Shown in pieces: positions 1 through 6,536 of a DNA stretch of 8,979 nt. Made by a program: the position numbers and the translations under genes. Source of the DNA: an uncultured Nitrosomonadales bacterium (GTDB lineage: Bacteria; Pseudomonadota; Gammaproteobacteria; Burkholderiales; Gallionellaceae); the NCBI GenBank assembly GCA_903934275.1, contig CAIZNF010000500.1, forward strand, positions 1 to 8,979. The letters are read 5' to 3'. Under the pieces are notes generated by a model. The model did no database searches, was not told the DNA's origin, and was given only the letters and a program-made list of their open reading frames with translations. Each line of letters opens with the position of its first letter. The first letter of the stretch is position 1.

Positions 1-1
1 C

Positions 2-1603
2 GGACCAGTGGCCGCTTCGGAGCGCAACGCGGCGCGCATTTTCAATGCCGACCATTTGTTTTTCGTCACCAACGGCACGTCCACTTCCAACAAGATCGTG
101 TGGCACTCGACGGTTGCGCCGGACGACATCGTGGTGGTGGATCGCAACTGCCATAAATCCATTCTGCACGCGATTATGATGACCGGCGCAGTGCCGGTGT
201 TCCTGACACCGACGCGCAACCACTACGGCATCATCGGGCCGATTCCAAAGTCCGAATTCGAGCCGCAGAGCATCCAGCGCAAGATCGACGCGAACCCGTT
301 CATCAAGGACAAGACCAAAAAGCCGCGCATCCTGACCATCACGCAGAGCACTTACGACGGCATCGTGTACAACGTGGAGATGCTGAAAGAGATGCTGGAC
401 GGACGCATCGATACGCTGCACTTCGACGAAGCCTGGCTGCCGCACGCGGGTTTTCATGATTTTTACAAGGACATGCATGCCATCGGCAGAGACCGCCCGC
501 GCGCCAAGCAGTCGATGATATTTTCCACGCAGTCCACCCACAAATTGTTGGCTGGATTGTCGCAGGCCTCGCAGATTCTGGTGCATGAGCCGGAGAGCCA
601 CAAACTGAATCGCCATATTTTTAACGAAGCCTATCTGATGCACACTTCCACCAGCCCGCAGTACGCGATCATCGCGTCGTGCGACGTGGCGGCGGCGATG
701 ATGGAGCCGCCAGGCGGCCCGGCACTGGTAGAGGAATCTATCGCAGAGGCACTTGATTTCCGCCGCGCGATGCGCAAAGTGGACGAGGAGTTTGGCAAGG
801 ACTGGTGGTTCAAGGTATGGGGGCCGGATAAACTTGCCGATGAAGGCGTGGGATCGCGCGAGGACTGGGTGTTGAAGGCATCCGATAAGTGGCACGGCTT
901 CGGCGACCTTGCCGAAGGCTTCAACATGCTCGACCCGATCAAGGCGACTGTCATAACACCGGGGCTCGATGTGGACGGCGATTTTTCCGACAGCGGCATC
1001 CCCGCTGCCATGGTGACCAAATATCTGTCCGAGCATGGCGTGATCGTCGAAAAGTGTGGCCTGTATTCGTTCTTCATCATGTTCACCATCGGTATCACCA
1101 AAGGGCGTTGGAATACGTTGCTCACCGCGCTCCAGCAGTTCAAGGACGACTATGACCGGAATCAGCCGATCTGGCGCATCCTGCCCGAGTTTGCGGTGGC
1201 GCATCCGAAATATGAGCGCGTCGGCCTACGCGATTTGTGCCAGCAGATTCACGATGCCTACAATACGCACAATGTGGCGCGCATGACCACCGAGATGTAT
1301 TTGTCCGACATGCAACCGGCGATGAAGCCGTCTGATGCATTTGCCAAAATGGCGCATGACGAAATCGAGCGCGTGGAAATCGATCAGCTCGAAGGGCGCA
1401 TCACCGCAGTATTGCTGACACCTTACCCGCCGGGCATTCCGCTGCTGATTCCGGGCGAAATGTTCAACAGAACCATCGTGGATTACTTGAAATTTGCGCG
1501 CGATGTTAACCAGAAATTACCGGGGTTCGAAACCGACATTCACGGCCTGGTGGCAGAAGAGGTGGATGGGGAAAAACGTTTTTTTGTGGACTGCGTGATT
1601 TAA
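2..1603 (+). CDS. Orn/Lys/Arg decarboxylase, PLP-dependent (5' truncated by window edge)
   Basis: Pyridoxal-phosphate enzyme of the bacterial arginine/lysine/ornithine decarboxylase family, which removes CO2 from a basic amino acid to give a polyamine (agmatine, cadaverine or putrescine). The frame is open from the first complete codon and the sequence begins inside the PLP domain, so the real start lies upstream; 533 residues are visible. Counting from that codon, TNGTSTSNK (about 23-31) is the phosphate-binding stretch, His51 in DRNCHKS should stack on the PLP ring, Asp142 in HFDEAW should contact the pyridine nitrogen, and Lys181 in STQSTHKLLAGLSQAS is the Schiff-base lysine. The C-terminal domain carries YPPGIPLLIPGE. 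The distance from lysine to C-terminus (352 residues) matches the 715-756 residue CadA/AdiA enzymes, so roughly 190 residues (wing/linker region) are probably missing. The STHKLL context favours the CadA/AdiA type over SpeC, but the substrate cannot be decided. No amino-acid/polyamine antiporter follows it, so a biosynthetic role is as likely as acid resistance. Confidence 0.93.
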   Translation, partial: GPVAASERNAARIFNADHLFFVTNGTSTSNKIVWHSTVAPDDIVVVDRNCHKSILHAIMMTGAVPVFLTPTRNHYGIIGPIPKSEFEPQSIQRKIDANPFIKDKTKKPRILTITQSTYDGIVYNVEMLKEMLDGRIDTLHFDEAWLPHAGFHDFYKDMHAIGRDRPRAKQSMIFSTQSTHKLLAGLSQASQILVHEPESHKLNRHIFNEAYLMHTSTSPQYAIIASCDVAAAMMEPPGGPALVEESIAEALDFRRAMRKVDEEFGKDWWFKVWGPDKLADEGVGSREDWVLKASDKWHGFGDLAEGFNMLDPIKATVITPGLDVDGDFSDSGIPAAMVTKYLSEHGVIVEKCGLYSFFIMFTIGITKGRWNTLLTALQQFKDDYDRNQPIWRILPEFAVAHPKYERVGLRDLCQQIHDAYNTHNVARMTTEMYLSDMQPAMKPSDAFAKMAHDEIERVEIDQLEGRITAVLLTPYPPGIPLLIPGEMFNRTIVDYLKFARDVNQKLPGFETDIHGLVAEEVDGEKRFFVDCVI

Positions 1604-1727
1604 TCTAGGCAACCCATTAGAAAAACCCCGTGTCGTACCGGTGCAGGACGGTATCCAGATAATTAACAAATTCCCACACCAATGGGGCGGCATCATGGTT
1701 TTGACAGATTCGCGGAGTGTTTTTTGT

Positions 1728-1756
1728 CTGGATTCTGGCTTTCGCCGGAATGACGG
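1728..1756. repeat. Dispersed inverted-repeat element, dRS3/REP-like (GGATTC..GAATGACGG)
   Basis: The 202-bp gap between the decarboxylase and the cyclic-nucleotide-binding gene contains CTG, then ATTCTGGC (1732-1739), a TTTC loop, GCCGGAAT (1744-1751), then GACGG. The arms match at 7 of 8 positions; the exception would be a G-U pair in RNA. This resembles the small repeat of the form ATTCCC-N8-GGGAAT followed by GACGG that is scattered through many betaproteobacterial genomes and is called dRS3 in Neisseria. The assignment rests on motif recognition; only one copy lies in this window. The rest of the gap (1604-1805) shows no gene and no convincing terminator. Confidence 0.55.
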
Positions 1757-1805
1757 TCTAACGAACTATCTGCGCTAATCGGAAGACACACGAGGATATC
1801 TCAAG

Positions 1806-2294
1806 ATGCTGCTTTCTTTGACCAACAAATTCAAAGCCTTTACTGGCCAGCTCGAATCTCCGCAACTGGCAACGCTACGCGGTATTTCGCTATTCAGCCA
1901 GATCGCCACCGGTGAGTTACGTGCCATTCGCGGTTTGCTGCACCGCCGCACTTACCTGAAGGATGAAATTATTTTCGACGAAGGTGAAGAAGCGCAAGCA
2001 ATTTATTTTATCCTGCAAGGTAAAGTGGTCATTTGCCGCCAAGGTAGGCCGCTGGACGGCACAATCGCGGAGCTGGGCGCAAGCCAGTGTTTCGGTGAGA
2101 TGGCTTTACTGGATAACTCACCGCGTATGGCTCAAGTTCGCGCCGCCGAAGATTGCACTCTGGACGTATTATTCCGCGAAGATTTTCTCAACCTGCTCCA
2201 AACTCATTCGCAGATTGCCTCCAAGCTTTCTCTCGAACTGGCTCGCATGATGGGCGAACGACTGCGCCAAAGCATCAACAGCTACGTGCTGTAA
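1806..2294 (+). CDS. Stand-alone cyclic nucleotide-binding (CNB) domain protein
   Basis: A 162-residue cytoplasmic protein made almost entirely of one CRP/FNR-type cyclic-nucleotide-binding beta-roll (about residues 28-140), followed by a short helix. The start is supported by GAGGA at 1792-1796, 9 nt before the ATG. The phosphate-binding cassette is FGEMALLDNSPRMAQVRA (residues 96-113). Glu98 and Arg107 stand at the positions that hold the ribose and cyclic phosphate in CRP (Glu72 and Arg82), so ligand binding is plausible, although Met108 replaces the usual Ser/Ala. There is no C-terminal helix-turn-helix, so it is not a DNA-binding regulator of the usual CRP kind; it may act as a sensor or partner subunit. 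It ends 5 nt before the start of the AI-2E-family membrane protein, which suggests co-transcription and a possible functional link. The ligand (cAMP, cGMP or none) cannot be read from the sequence. Confidence 0.88.
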   Translation: MLLSLTNKFKAFTGQLESPQLATLRGISLFSQIATGELRAIRGLLHRRTYLKDEIIFDEGEEAQAIYFILQGKVVICRQGRPLDGTIAELGASQCFGEMALLDNSPRMAQVRAAEDCTLDVLFREDFLNLLQTHSQIASKLSLELARMMGERLRQSINSYVL

Positions 2295-2299
2295 TCGAC

Positions 2300-3424
2300 A
2301 TGCAGCCACGCACATCACGCATCGGCCCTGTCACTTGGTGCGGCATTGTCGGCAGCACCTGCCTGCTGATTTTTTTGTTCCAAAAAATATTGTGGTTAGT
2401 CGTGCCTTTCCTGTTGGCGCTGTTGCTCTATTACCTGCTCTCACCGTTTAACAAAAAACTGGTGAAGTCTGGCCTGAGTCGCGAATTCTCTGCCGTGCTG
2501 CTCAGCGGCATATTTTTGCTTATGGTGGTCGGTGCGCTGTTATTGATCTATCCCATGGTTATCGCCAATGCCGGAGAATGGCAGAACACCATGATGCGCT
2601 ATTTTGAAGGTGGCTCACGTGCGGCAGAGACGCTGCTCTATGGAGTGCAACAGAAATTTTCATTTCTTCGCAACAGCAACTTCAACGTAGCAGTGCGGGA
2701 AAATATGCTGGGCTTTGTCGAAAATCTTTCCGACAAGCATTTGAGCGATGCCATTATGACGGCTATCGCATGGCTGCCCTCGATATCATTTGCGCCGATC
2801 ATCGCCTACTTCCTGCTCAAGGATGGGGCGCAGCTGCGCACGTTCATCGGCAATATTGTACCCAATGCATACTTTGAAAAATCGCTGTATCTGATGCACG
2901 CGTTGGATCGCACTGCACGTATGTATTTTGTCGGGATGCTGAAGCTGGCGGCAATCGATGCCGTATTTCTGGTTGGTGGGCTTTGGCTGCTCGGTGTGCC
3001 ATCGCCATTGGTGTTGGGATTGATCGCCGCAGTATTGGGTTGGATCCCTTACATAGGGCCGATTATTGGCTGCCTGCTTGCAGTGATGGTGGCGGCCACC
3101 GATTTTCCAAGCGATATGTCGCTTATCTATACCACGATTGGATTATTCTGCACGCTCAGAATATTGGATGATTTCGTGTTAGTGCCTTATGTGATTGGCA
3201 AAAATATGAGCATCCATCCACTGCTTACTTTATTAATGTTCTTCATCGGTGAGGCGATTGCCGGTGTAGCCGGATTGATGCTGGTTATTCCTATTCTCGG
3301 CATCATCATGGTTATCGGCGAAACCCTGGAAATCATTTTTCGCGACTCGCGTCTGAGAGCGCGTCACACCTACGCAAAAAAATTGCGCAACCTTGCTGTC
3401 AGCAGCGATTTGAACTTACATTAA
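2300..3424 (+). CDS. AI-2E/PerM family transporter (DUF20-type membrane protein)
   Basis: A 374-residue polytopic inner-membrane protein of the AI-2E (PerM/TqsA/YdiK) family, whose members export or exchange small molecules or ions; the substrate here is unknown. Hydrophobic segments lie at about residues 13-48, 64-90, 152-173, 212-232, 235-267, 275-290 and 306-343. A large soluble loop (about 91-150) follows the first helices, as is usual in the family. Family signatures visible are FLLKDG (171-176), PYIGPIIG (250-257) and DDFVLVPYVIGKNMSIHP (290-307), followed by the glycine-rich GEAIAGVAGLMLVIP. The frame is open further upstream to 2153, but those codons overlap the preceding gene and do not look like this family, so ATG 2300 is chosen; length fits the usual 350-380. 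No clear Shine-Dalgarno sequence precedes it, so translation is probably coupled to the CNB gene ending at 2294. Confidence 0.9.
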   Translation: MQPRTSRIGPVTWCGIVGSTCLLIFLFQKILWLVVPFLLALLLYYLLSPFNKKLVKSGLSREFSAVLLSGIFLLMVVGALLLIYPMVIANAGEWQNTMMRYFEGGSRAAETLLYGVQQKFSFLRNSNFNVAVRENMLGFVENLSDKHLSDAIMTAIAWLPSISFAPIIAYFLLKDGAQLRTFIGNIVPNAYFEKSLYLMHALDRTARMYFVGMLKLAAIDAVFLVGGLWLLGVPSPLVLGLIAAVLGWIPYIGPIIGCLLAVMVAATDFPSDMSLIYTTIGLFCTLRILDDFVLVPYVIGKNMSIHPLLTLLMFFIGEAIAGVAGLMLVIPILGIIMVIGETLEIIFRDSRLRARHTYAKKLRNLAVSSDLNLH

Positions 3425-3503
3425 AACTGATATTCATGCGTAAGCATGGCAAAAGTTGTCCAAATAAAACCATCAGCTACGCAACGAAATTGAAACTTCC
3501 TTC

Positions 3504-4754
3504 CTAATATTGCGTGGGGAGCGCAACCTTGTTGCCGGTGCTGAATTGGTAATCGTGAAAGATGTGTTCGGCGGTTAATATCTGATAGGTGCCATCGGCA
3601 TTGCGATGGGTCGTATCTTTGAGGCGATAGGTGTAATGTCCGCAAGTCCAGCAATCGTAGTTGCGCATGTGGGTACACAAACATATCTTGTCTTTGACGG
3701 AAATTTTTCTGGCATCCGGGTGCGCCGCCAACTCGCGGTTATACGCGTCAATGTAAGAACAATTGCCGTTGGTATCGAGGATATAGCCGAATGCCTCGCA
3801 GTTGGGGCGTATGCCGGAACTGATCGCAGGGCAATTTTTCAGCATGCGCATTGGATAACCGGTCGGCGACAGCATATTTACTTCAATGTCGTTTTCGCTG
3901 GCCTTGAAGTATTCCTGCTGCACTTTTTTGGGGATGCCGCACTCATCGGCAACAGTAAAACGTGTCGCCACCTGTACCGCAGCGCAGCCGGTTTCCAGAT
4001 AACTCACCGCATCGCTGCCGGTAAAAATCCCACCTGCAGGTATCAGCGGAATTTCCAGTTTTTCGGCCTGAAGGTGCTGCTGAATTTCTGCGACGATGGT
4101 GCGCAAATCATATTGCGCCCAGTCCATTCCAAAGCCCAGATGCCCACCCGCCAGCGGCCCCTCCACTACAATGAAATCGGGTAAACGGTTTAATTTGGCA
4201 TTTTTGCGCAGGAATAGCTGCAAGGCGCGCAGCGAAGAGACGATGATGCCCAGCTTTGCATCGCGAAAACGTGGATGATCTTCCATTAATGCGAACGAGC
4301 CGAGATGCAATCCGGCCGCCAGCGTAATGCCATCTATACCCTCGTCCAGCGCGACTCTCAGACGGACACGCAAAGTTTCACGCGGCGCATTCATGGTCAG
4401 TTTTTCCATGCTGTTGATGAAAATCATCCCATTGCCGCGCTTCGCCTGCATGGTTCGGCTGACATGCAGACGCGTCGCTTCGGCGAGATGCCCAAGATCG
4501 AATTGAACTTCGGATTTGTCGGGATTCCCCGCAATGTGTTTATATTGCCGAAGCTTGTCCTTGACGAAACGCGTCTTGTAATGACGGTCAGTAACTGTAG
4601 GCAACATTGCATCCGAGATATGCCCGACACCGCCCAAACGAGCGATTTCCAGCGCCAATTCGGCCGTCGAAATATCTACACCCATACCGCCAATCATAAT
4701 TGGCACCAACTCATGCTTGCCAAAACACAGGCGAAAATCATCTACACACTTCAT
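3504..4754 (-). CDS. Nitronate monooxygenase-like flavoprotein with Cys-rich C-terminal extension
   Basis: A 416-residue TIM-barrel FMN enzyme of the nitronate monooxygenase / 2-nitropropane dioxygenase / FabK superfamily; such enzymes oxidise nitronates or reduce enoyl or quinone substrates. Visible family features are the N-terminal PIMIGGMGVDISTAELA strand-loop, AAGLHLG (about 146-152), VEGPLAGGHLGFG (about 197-209), and the phosphate-binding PLIPAGGIFTG (about 236-246) followed by GCAAVQVATRFTVADEC. The C-terminal 110 residues hold seven cysteines (308, 319, 332, 358, 360, 368, 371), the last four as CxC-x7-CxxC, which the ordinary family does not need for catalysis and which looks like a metal or Fe-S site. 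A second in-frame ATG lies 9 bases upstream (4763). The GGGGG run directly abuts that codon but is well spaced from ATG 4754, so 4754 is preferred. The gene is convergent with the AI-2E gene (79-nt gap, no clear terminator). The true substrate is unknown. Confidence 0.87.
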   Translation of the reverse strand: MKCVDDFRLCFGKHELVPIMIGGMGVDISTAELALEIARLGGVGHISDAMLPTVTDRHYKTRFVKDKLRQYKHIAGNPDKSEVQFDLGHLAEATRLHVSRTMQAKRGNGMIFINSMEKLTMNAPRETLRVRLRVALDEGIDGITLAAGLHLGSFALMEDHPRFRDAKLGIIVSSLRALQLFLRKNAKLNRLPDFIVVEGPLAGGHLGFGMDWAQYDLRTIVAEIQQHLQAEKLEIPLIPAGGIFTGSDAVSYLETGCAAVQVATRFTVADECGIPKKVQQEYFKASENDIEVNMLSPTGYPMRMLKNCPAISSGIRPNCEAFGYILDTNGNCSYIDAYNRELAAHPDARKISVKDKICLCTHMRNYDCWTCGHYTYRLKDTTHRNADGTYQILTAEHIFHDYQFSTGNKVALPTQY

Positions 4755-4763
4755 TGCTGCCAT

Positions 4764-4768
4764 CCCCC
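4764..4768 (-). promoter_or_regulatory. Ribosome binding site deciding the monooxygenase start
   Basis: On the minus strand a GGGGG run lies 9 nt upstream of ATG 4754 and directly against ATG 4763. Only the downstream ATG has workable spacing, so it is taken as the start. The run can pair with CCUCC of 16S rRNA through one G-U pair. Confidence 0.4.
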
Positions 4769-4770
4769 AT

Positions 4771-4813
4771 CTGTCGACTTATGTTACAAAGCAATTATCG
4801 ACAGAAATAATTG
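4771..4813. promoter_or_regulatory. Two overlapping inverted repeats upstream of the monooxygenase gene (candidate operator or 5' UTR stem)
   Basis: CTGTCGA (4771-4777) and TCGACAG (4798-4804) form a perfect 7-bp inverted repeat with a 20-nt spacer. CAATTAT (4792-4798) and ATAATTG (4807-4813) form a second perfect 7-bp inverted repeat with an 8-nt spacer, a 22-bp site of operator size. The two share the middle block, so they could not both form stems at once. They lie 17-59 nt upstream of the monooxygenase start codon on its strand. A GATAAT hexamer readable on the minus strand inside the overlap could be a -10 box, but no good -35 stands at 16-18 nt. Confidence 0.35.
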
Positions 4814-5093
4814 TTATATGTACATTTGAGATGCGAAGAATGCCACAGATAGGGCAATACGGAAAGCTACTGTTCGCTCTTCAGTTTCTAACGCGCACCA
4901 ACACAGTGGCATACGCAGCAGTATGCGGGGAGCGCGAGTGCCGCCCGACCTCACCACGGAGCCGCACAGCAGATTTATGTCGCTATGTATAAAACTGCGA
5001 GCCGTAGTATCACAACCAATGTGCGGCATTGCCAACCCTGTTAAACTGCGCGTCTGAAATCGAGAAGCAATTTTTTTACAACGAATACCGCCC

Positions 5094-6353
5094 ATGCTGA
5101 TTACCGAATACCGTCTGGAGCTCGTCATCCAGGCTTTGCGTGCCATCCTGCCGCTGGCGCATCCCGCCGATACCACATTGCGCTATTTTTTCAAAAACGA
5201 GCGCATCGGCTCCAATGAACGCGAACTGGTCGCCGAGGCCGTGTTCGGTGTATTGCGCCACCGCTTGCTGCTGGAAATTACCTGCGCTGATAATGCTACC
5301 CCGCGCCGCATGGCGCTTGCCTGGCTGATCAGGTTCGGCGGCTATAACCTGCGCGAAATCGAACCTGTATTGAAGCGCGACGAGAATGAATGGATCGCGA
5401 CGGTTAAGGGCGTAAAGGTCGAGAATCTGCCGCTACCGGTGCAGGCCGAGCTGCCCGAATGGCTGGTGGAAAAGATGCGCGGCTCCTACTCCGATGCAGA
5501 CATTCTCGCCATCGGGCAATCCATGCAGCAAGGCGCGCCGCTGGACATTCGCGTCAACACCCTGCTCGCCAAACGCGACGATGTATTGCAACAGCTGCAC
5601 GATAAAAGCATCGAAGCTATCGCCACTCCCTGGTCGCCCGTCGGCATCCGCCTCAAGGAAAAAATCCCGCTAAATAAAGACGTGCTGTTTGCCGAAGGCA
5701 AAATAGAGGTGCAGGATGAAGGCAGCCAGTTGCTCGGATTCCTGCTCGCCCCGAAGCGCAACGATATGGTGGTGGATTTTTGTGCCGGCGCGGGCGGCAA
5801 GACGCTGATGCTATCCGCTCTGATGAATTCGCAGGGCCGTTTATACGCGATGGATACCTCCGAAAAGCGCCTCGCCAATCTCAAGCCGCGCCTCAAGCGC
5901 TCCGGCGCAAGCAATATTCAGCCGATGTTGATTGCGCATGAAAACGACCTCAAAGTAAAACGTCTGGCAGGCAAGATCGACCGCGTGCTGGTGGACGCGC
6001 CGTGCAGCGGCCTGGGCACATTGCGCCGCAGCCCCGACCTGAAATTCCGCCAATCGCCCGGCAGCATCGAAGAATTTACGCGAAAACAGGCGGCCATCCT
6101 CGCCTCCGCCAGTCGCCTGCTGAAAAAAGGCGGGCGTTTGGTGTATGCGACTTGCAGCATCTTGCCGGAAGAAAATCAGCATGTCGTGCAAGCATTTCTC
6201 GCCGCGCACCCAAACTTCGTGCTGCGCCCGGCCAACGAAGTATTGCAGCAACAAAAAATTGCGCTGGAGATGGGAGATTATCTGGAGTTGCGCCCGCATC
6301 TGCACGGTACGGATGGTTTTTTTGCGGCGGTATTGGATAGGTTGGCTGAATAG
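5094..6353 (+). CDS. RsmB/NOP-family RNA (cytosine-5)-methyltransferase
   Basis: A 419-residue S-adenosylmethionine-dependent RNA m5C methyltransferase of the RsmB/NOP2 (Fmu/Sun) family; it acts on rRNA or tRNA in the cytoplasm. Residues 1 to about 140 are a helical N-terminal region containing NERELVAEAVFGVLRHR, as in RsmB-type proteins. The Rossmann methyltransferase domain follows, with motif I VVDFCAGAGGK (226-236), an acidic MDTSEKRL strand for ribose binding, motif IV DAPCSG with Cys304, and motif VI YATCS with Cys354. In this family the motif VI cysteine is the nucleophile and the motif IV cysteine helps release product; both are present, so activity is expected. ATG 5094 is the first start in frame and gives the usual length. 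No Shine-Dalgarno sequence is visible, and CGAATACCG occurs both just before and just after the start. Betaproteobacteria often carry both a true RsmB next to fmt and a paralogue like this one; with no fmt neighbour the exact target base is not assigned. Confidence 0.92.
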   Translation: MLITEYRLELVIQALRAILPLAHPADTTLRYFFKNERIGSNERELVAEAVFGVLRHRLLLEITCADNATPRRMALAWLIRFGGYNLREIEPVLKRDENEWIATVKGVKVENLPLPVQAELPEWLVEKMRGSYSDADILAIGQSMQQGAPLDIRVNTLLAKRDDVLQQLHDKSIEAIATPWSPVGIRLKEKIPLNKDVLFAEGKIEVQDEGSQLLGFLLAPKRNDMVVDFCAGAGGKTLMLSALMNSQGRLYAMDTSEKRLANLKPRLKRSGASNIQPMLIAHENDLKVKRLAGKIDRVLVDAPCSGLGTLRRSPDLKFRQSPGSIEEFTRKQAAILASASRLLKKGGRLVYATCSILPEENQHVVQAFLAAHPNFVLRPANEVLQQQKIALEMGDYLELRPHLHGTDGFFAAVLDRLAE

Positions 6354-6384
6354 TGAGGTTGGGCAAAGCGTAACAGCGTGTTCA

Positions 6385-6408
6385 GCAAGAAGACCGCTTG
6401 CAATTTTT
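6385..6408 (+). terminator. Weak possible intrinsic terminator after the methyltransferase gene
   Basis: GCAAG (6385-6389) and CTTGC (6397-6401) form a perfect 5-bp stem with a 7-nt loop, followed by AA and five T residues. It sits 31 bp past the stop codon. The stem is short for a strong terminator, so the call is tentative. Confidence 0.25.
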
Positions 6409-6479
6409 GGTTCTGAATTGACCAGCTTGGGGCAATCAAAAATTTCTTAGGCAAATGTTTATTGATTGAGAAAAATATC

Positions 6480-6536
6480 ATGACCGCCATGAGTGACAAA
6501 TTATCCGTGCAGTATTCGGTGTGCGCATCATGCTGA
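6480..6536 (+). CDS. Possible 18-codon leader ORF overlapping the ctaA start
   Basis: An ORF encoding MTAMSDKLSVQYSVCASC begins at ATG 6480, with a weak GAG 9 nt upstream, and ends at TGA 6534-6536. Its stop overlaps the first codons of heme A synthase (ATG 6530) in another frame. This is the arrangement expected of translational coupling by termination and re-initiation, and ctaA itself has no visible Shine-Dalgarno sequence. The peptide matches nothing recognised and the ORF could be chance. It may equally start at ATG 6489. Confidence 0.2.
   Translation: MTAMSDKLSVQYSVCASC

Larger units (their letters stand above)
4764..5093. other. Divergent intergenic region, about 330 bp, no gene recognised
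   Basis: This lies between the divergent monooxygenase and methyltransferase genes and must hold both promoters. Apart from the inverted repeats near the left end it contains a small hairpin, GCATAC (4909-4914), loop GCAGCA, GTATGC (4921-4926), and a TATAAA hexamer at 4988-4993 on the plus strand without a matching -35. A T7 run lies about 20 nt before the methyltransferase start. The short ORFs crossing it look like no known protein, and no tRNA fold was found by eye on either strand. Confidence 0.5.

Noticed and set aside
631..1143. Minus-strand reading frame of 170 codons inside the decarboxylase
   Set aside because: Antisense shadow of a conserved gene, Ser/Pro-rich low-information translation.
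1701..1706. Perfect TTGACA -35 hexamer upstream of the CNB gene
   Set aside because: No sequence resembling TATAAT stands 16-18 bp downstream; the expected place reads TTGTCT and neighbours.
2153..2299. N-terminal extension of the AI-2E protein by 49 residues
   Set aside because: It overlaps the CNB coding sequence, lacks family resemblance and would put a polar stretch before the first helix; ATG 2300 is better.
3435..3448. Hairpin CATGC-GTAA-GCATG between the convergent AI-2E and monooxygenase genes
   Set aside because: The stem is only 5 bp and no T-run follows on either strand, so it is not supported as a terminator.
3606..4184. Long plus-strand reading frame (192 codons) inside the monooxygenase gene
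   Set aside because: It is antisense to a clearly conserved flavoprotein and its translation shows no family pattern; the same holds for 4305-4829.
4909..4926. Hairpin GCATAC-GCAGCA-GTATGC as part of a small RNA gene
   Set aside because: A 6-bp stem with no promoter, terminator or further paired structure around it does not support an RNA gene.
5841..6305. Minus-strand reading frame of 154 codons inside the methyltransferase gene
   Set aside because: Antisense to motifs I to VI of the methyltransferase; no recognisable domain of its own.
6402..6444. AATTTTTG/CAAAAATT inverted repeat between the methyltransferase and ctaA
   Set aside because: AT-only 8-bp arms 27 nt apart in an AT-rich gap are expected by chance; no promoter elements line up with them.
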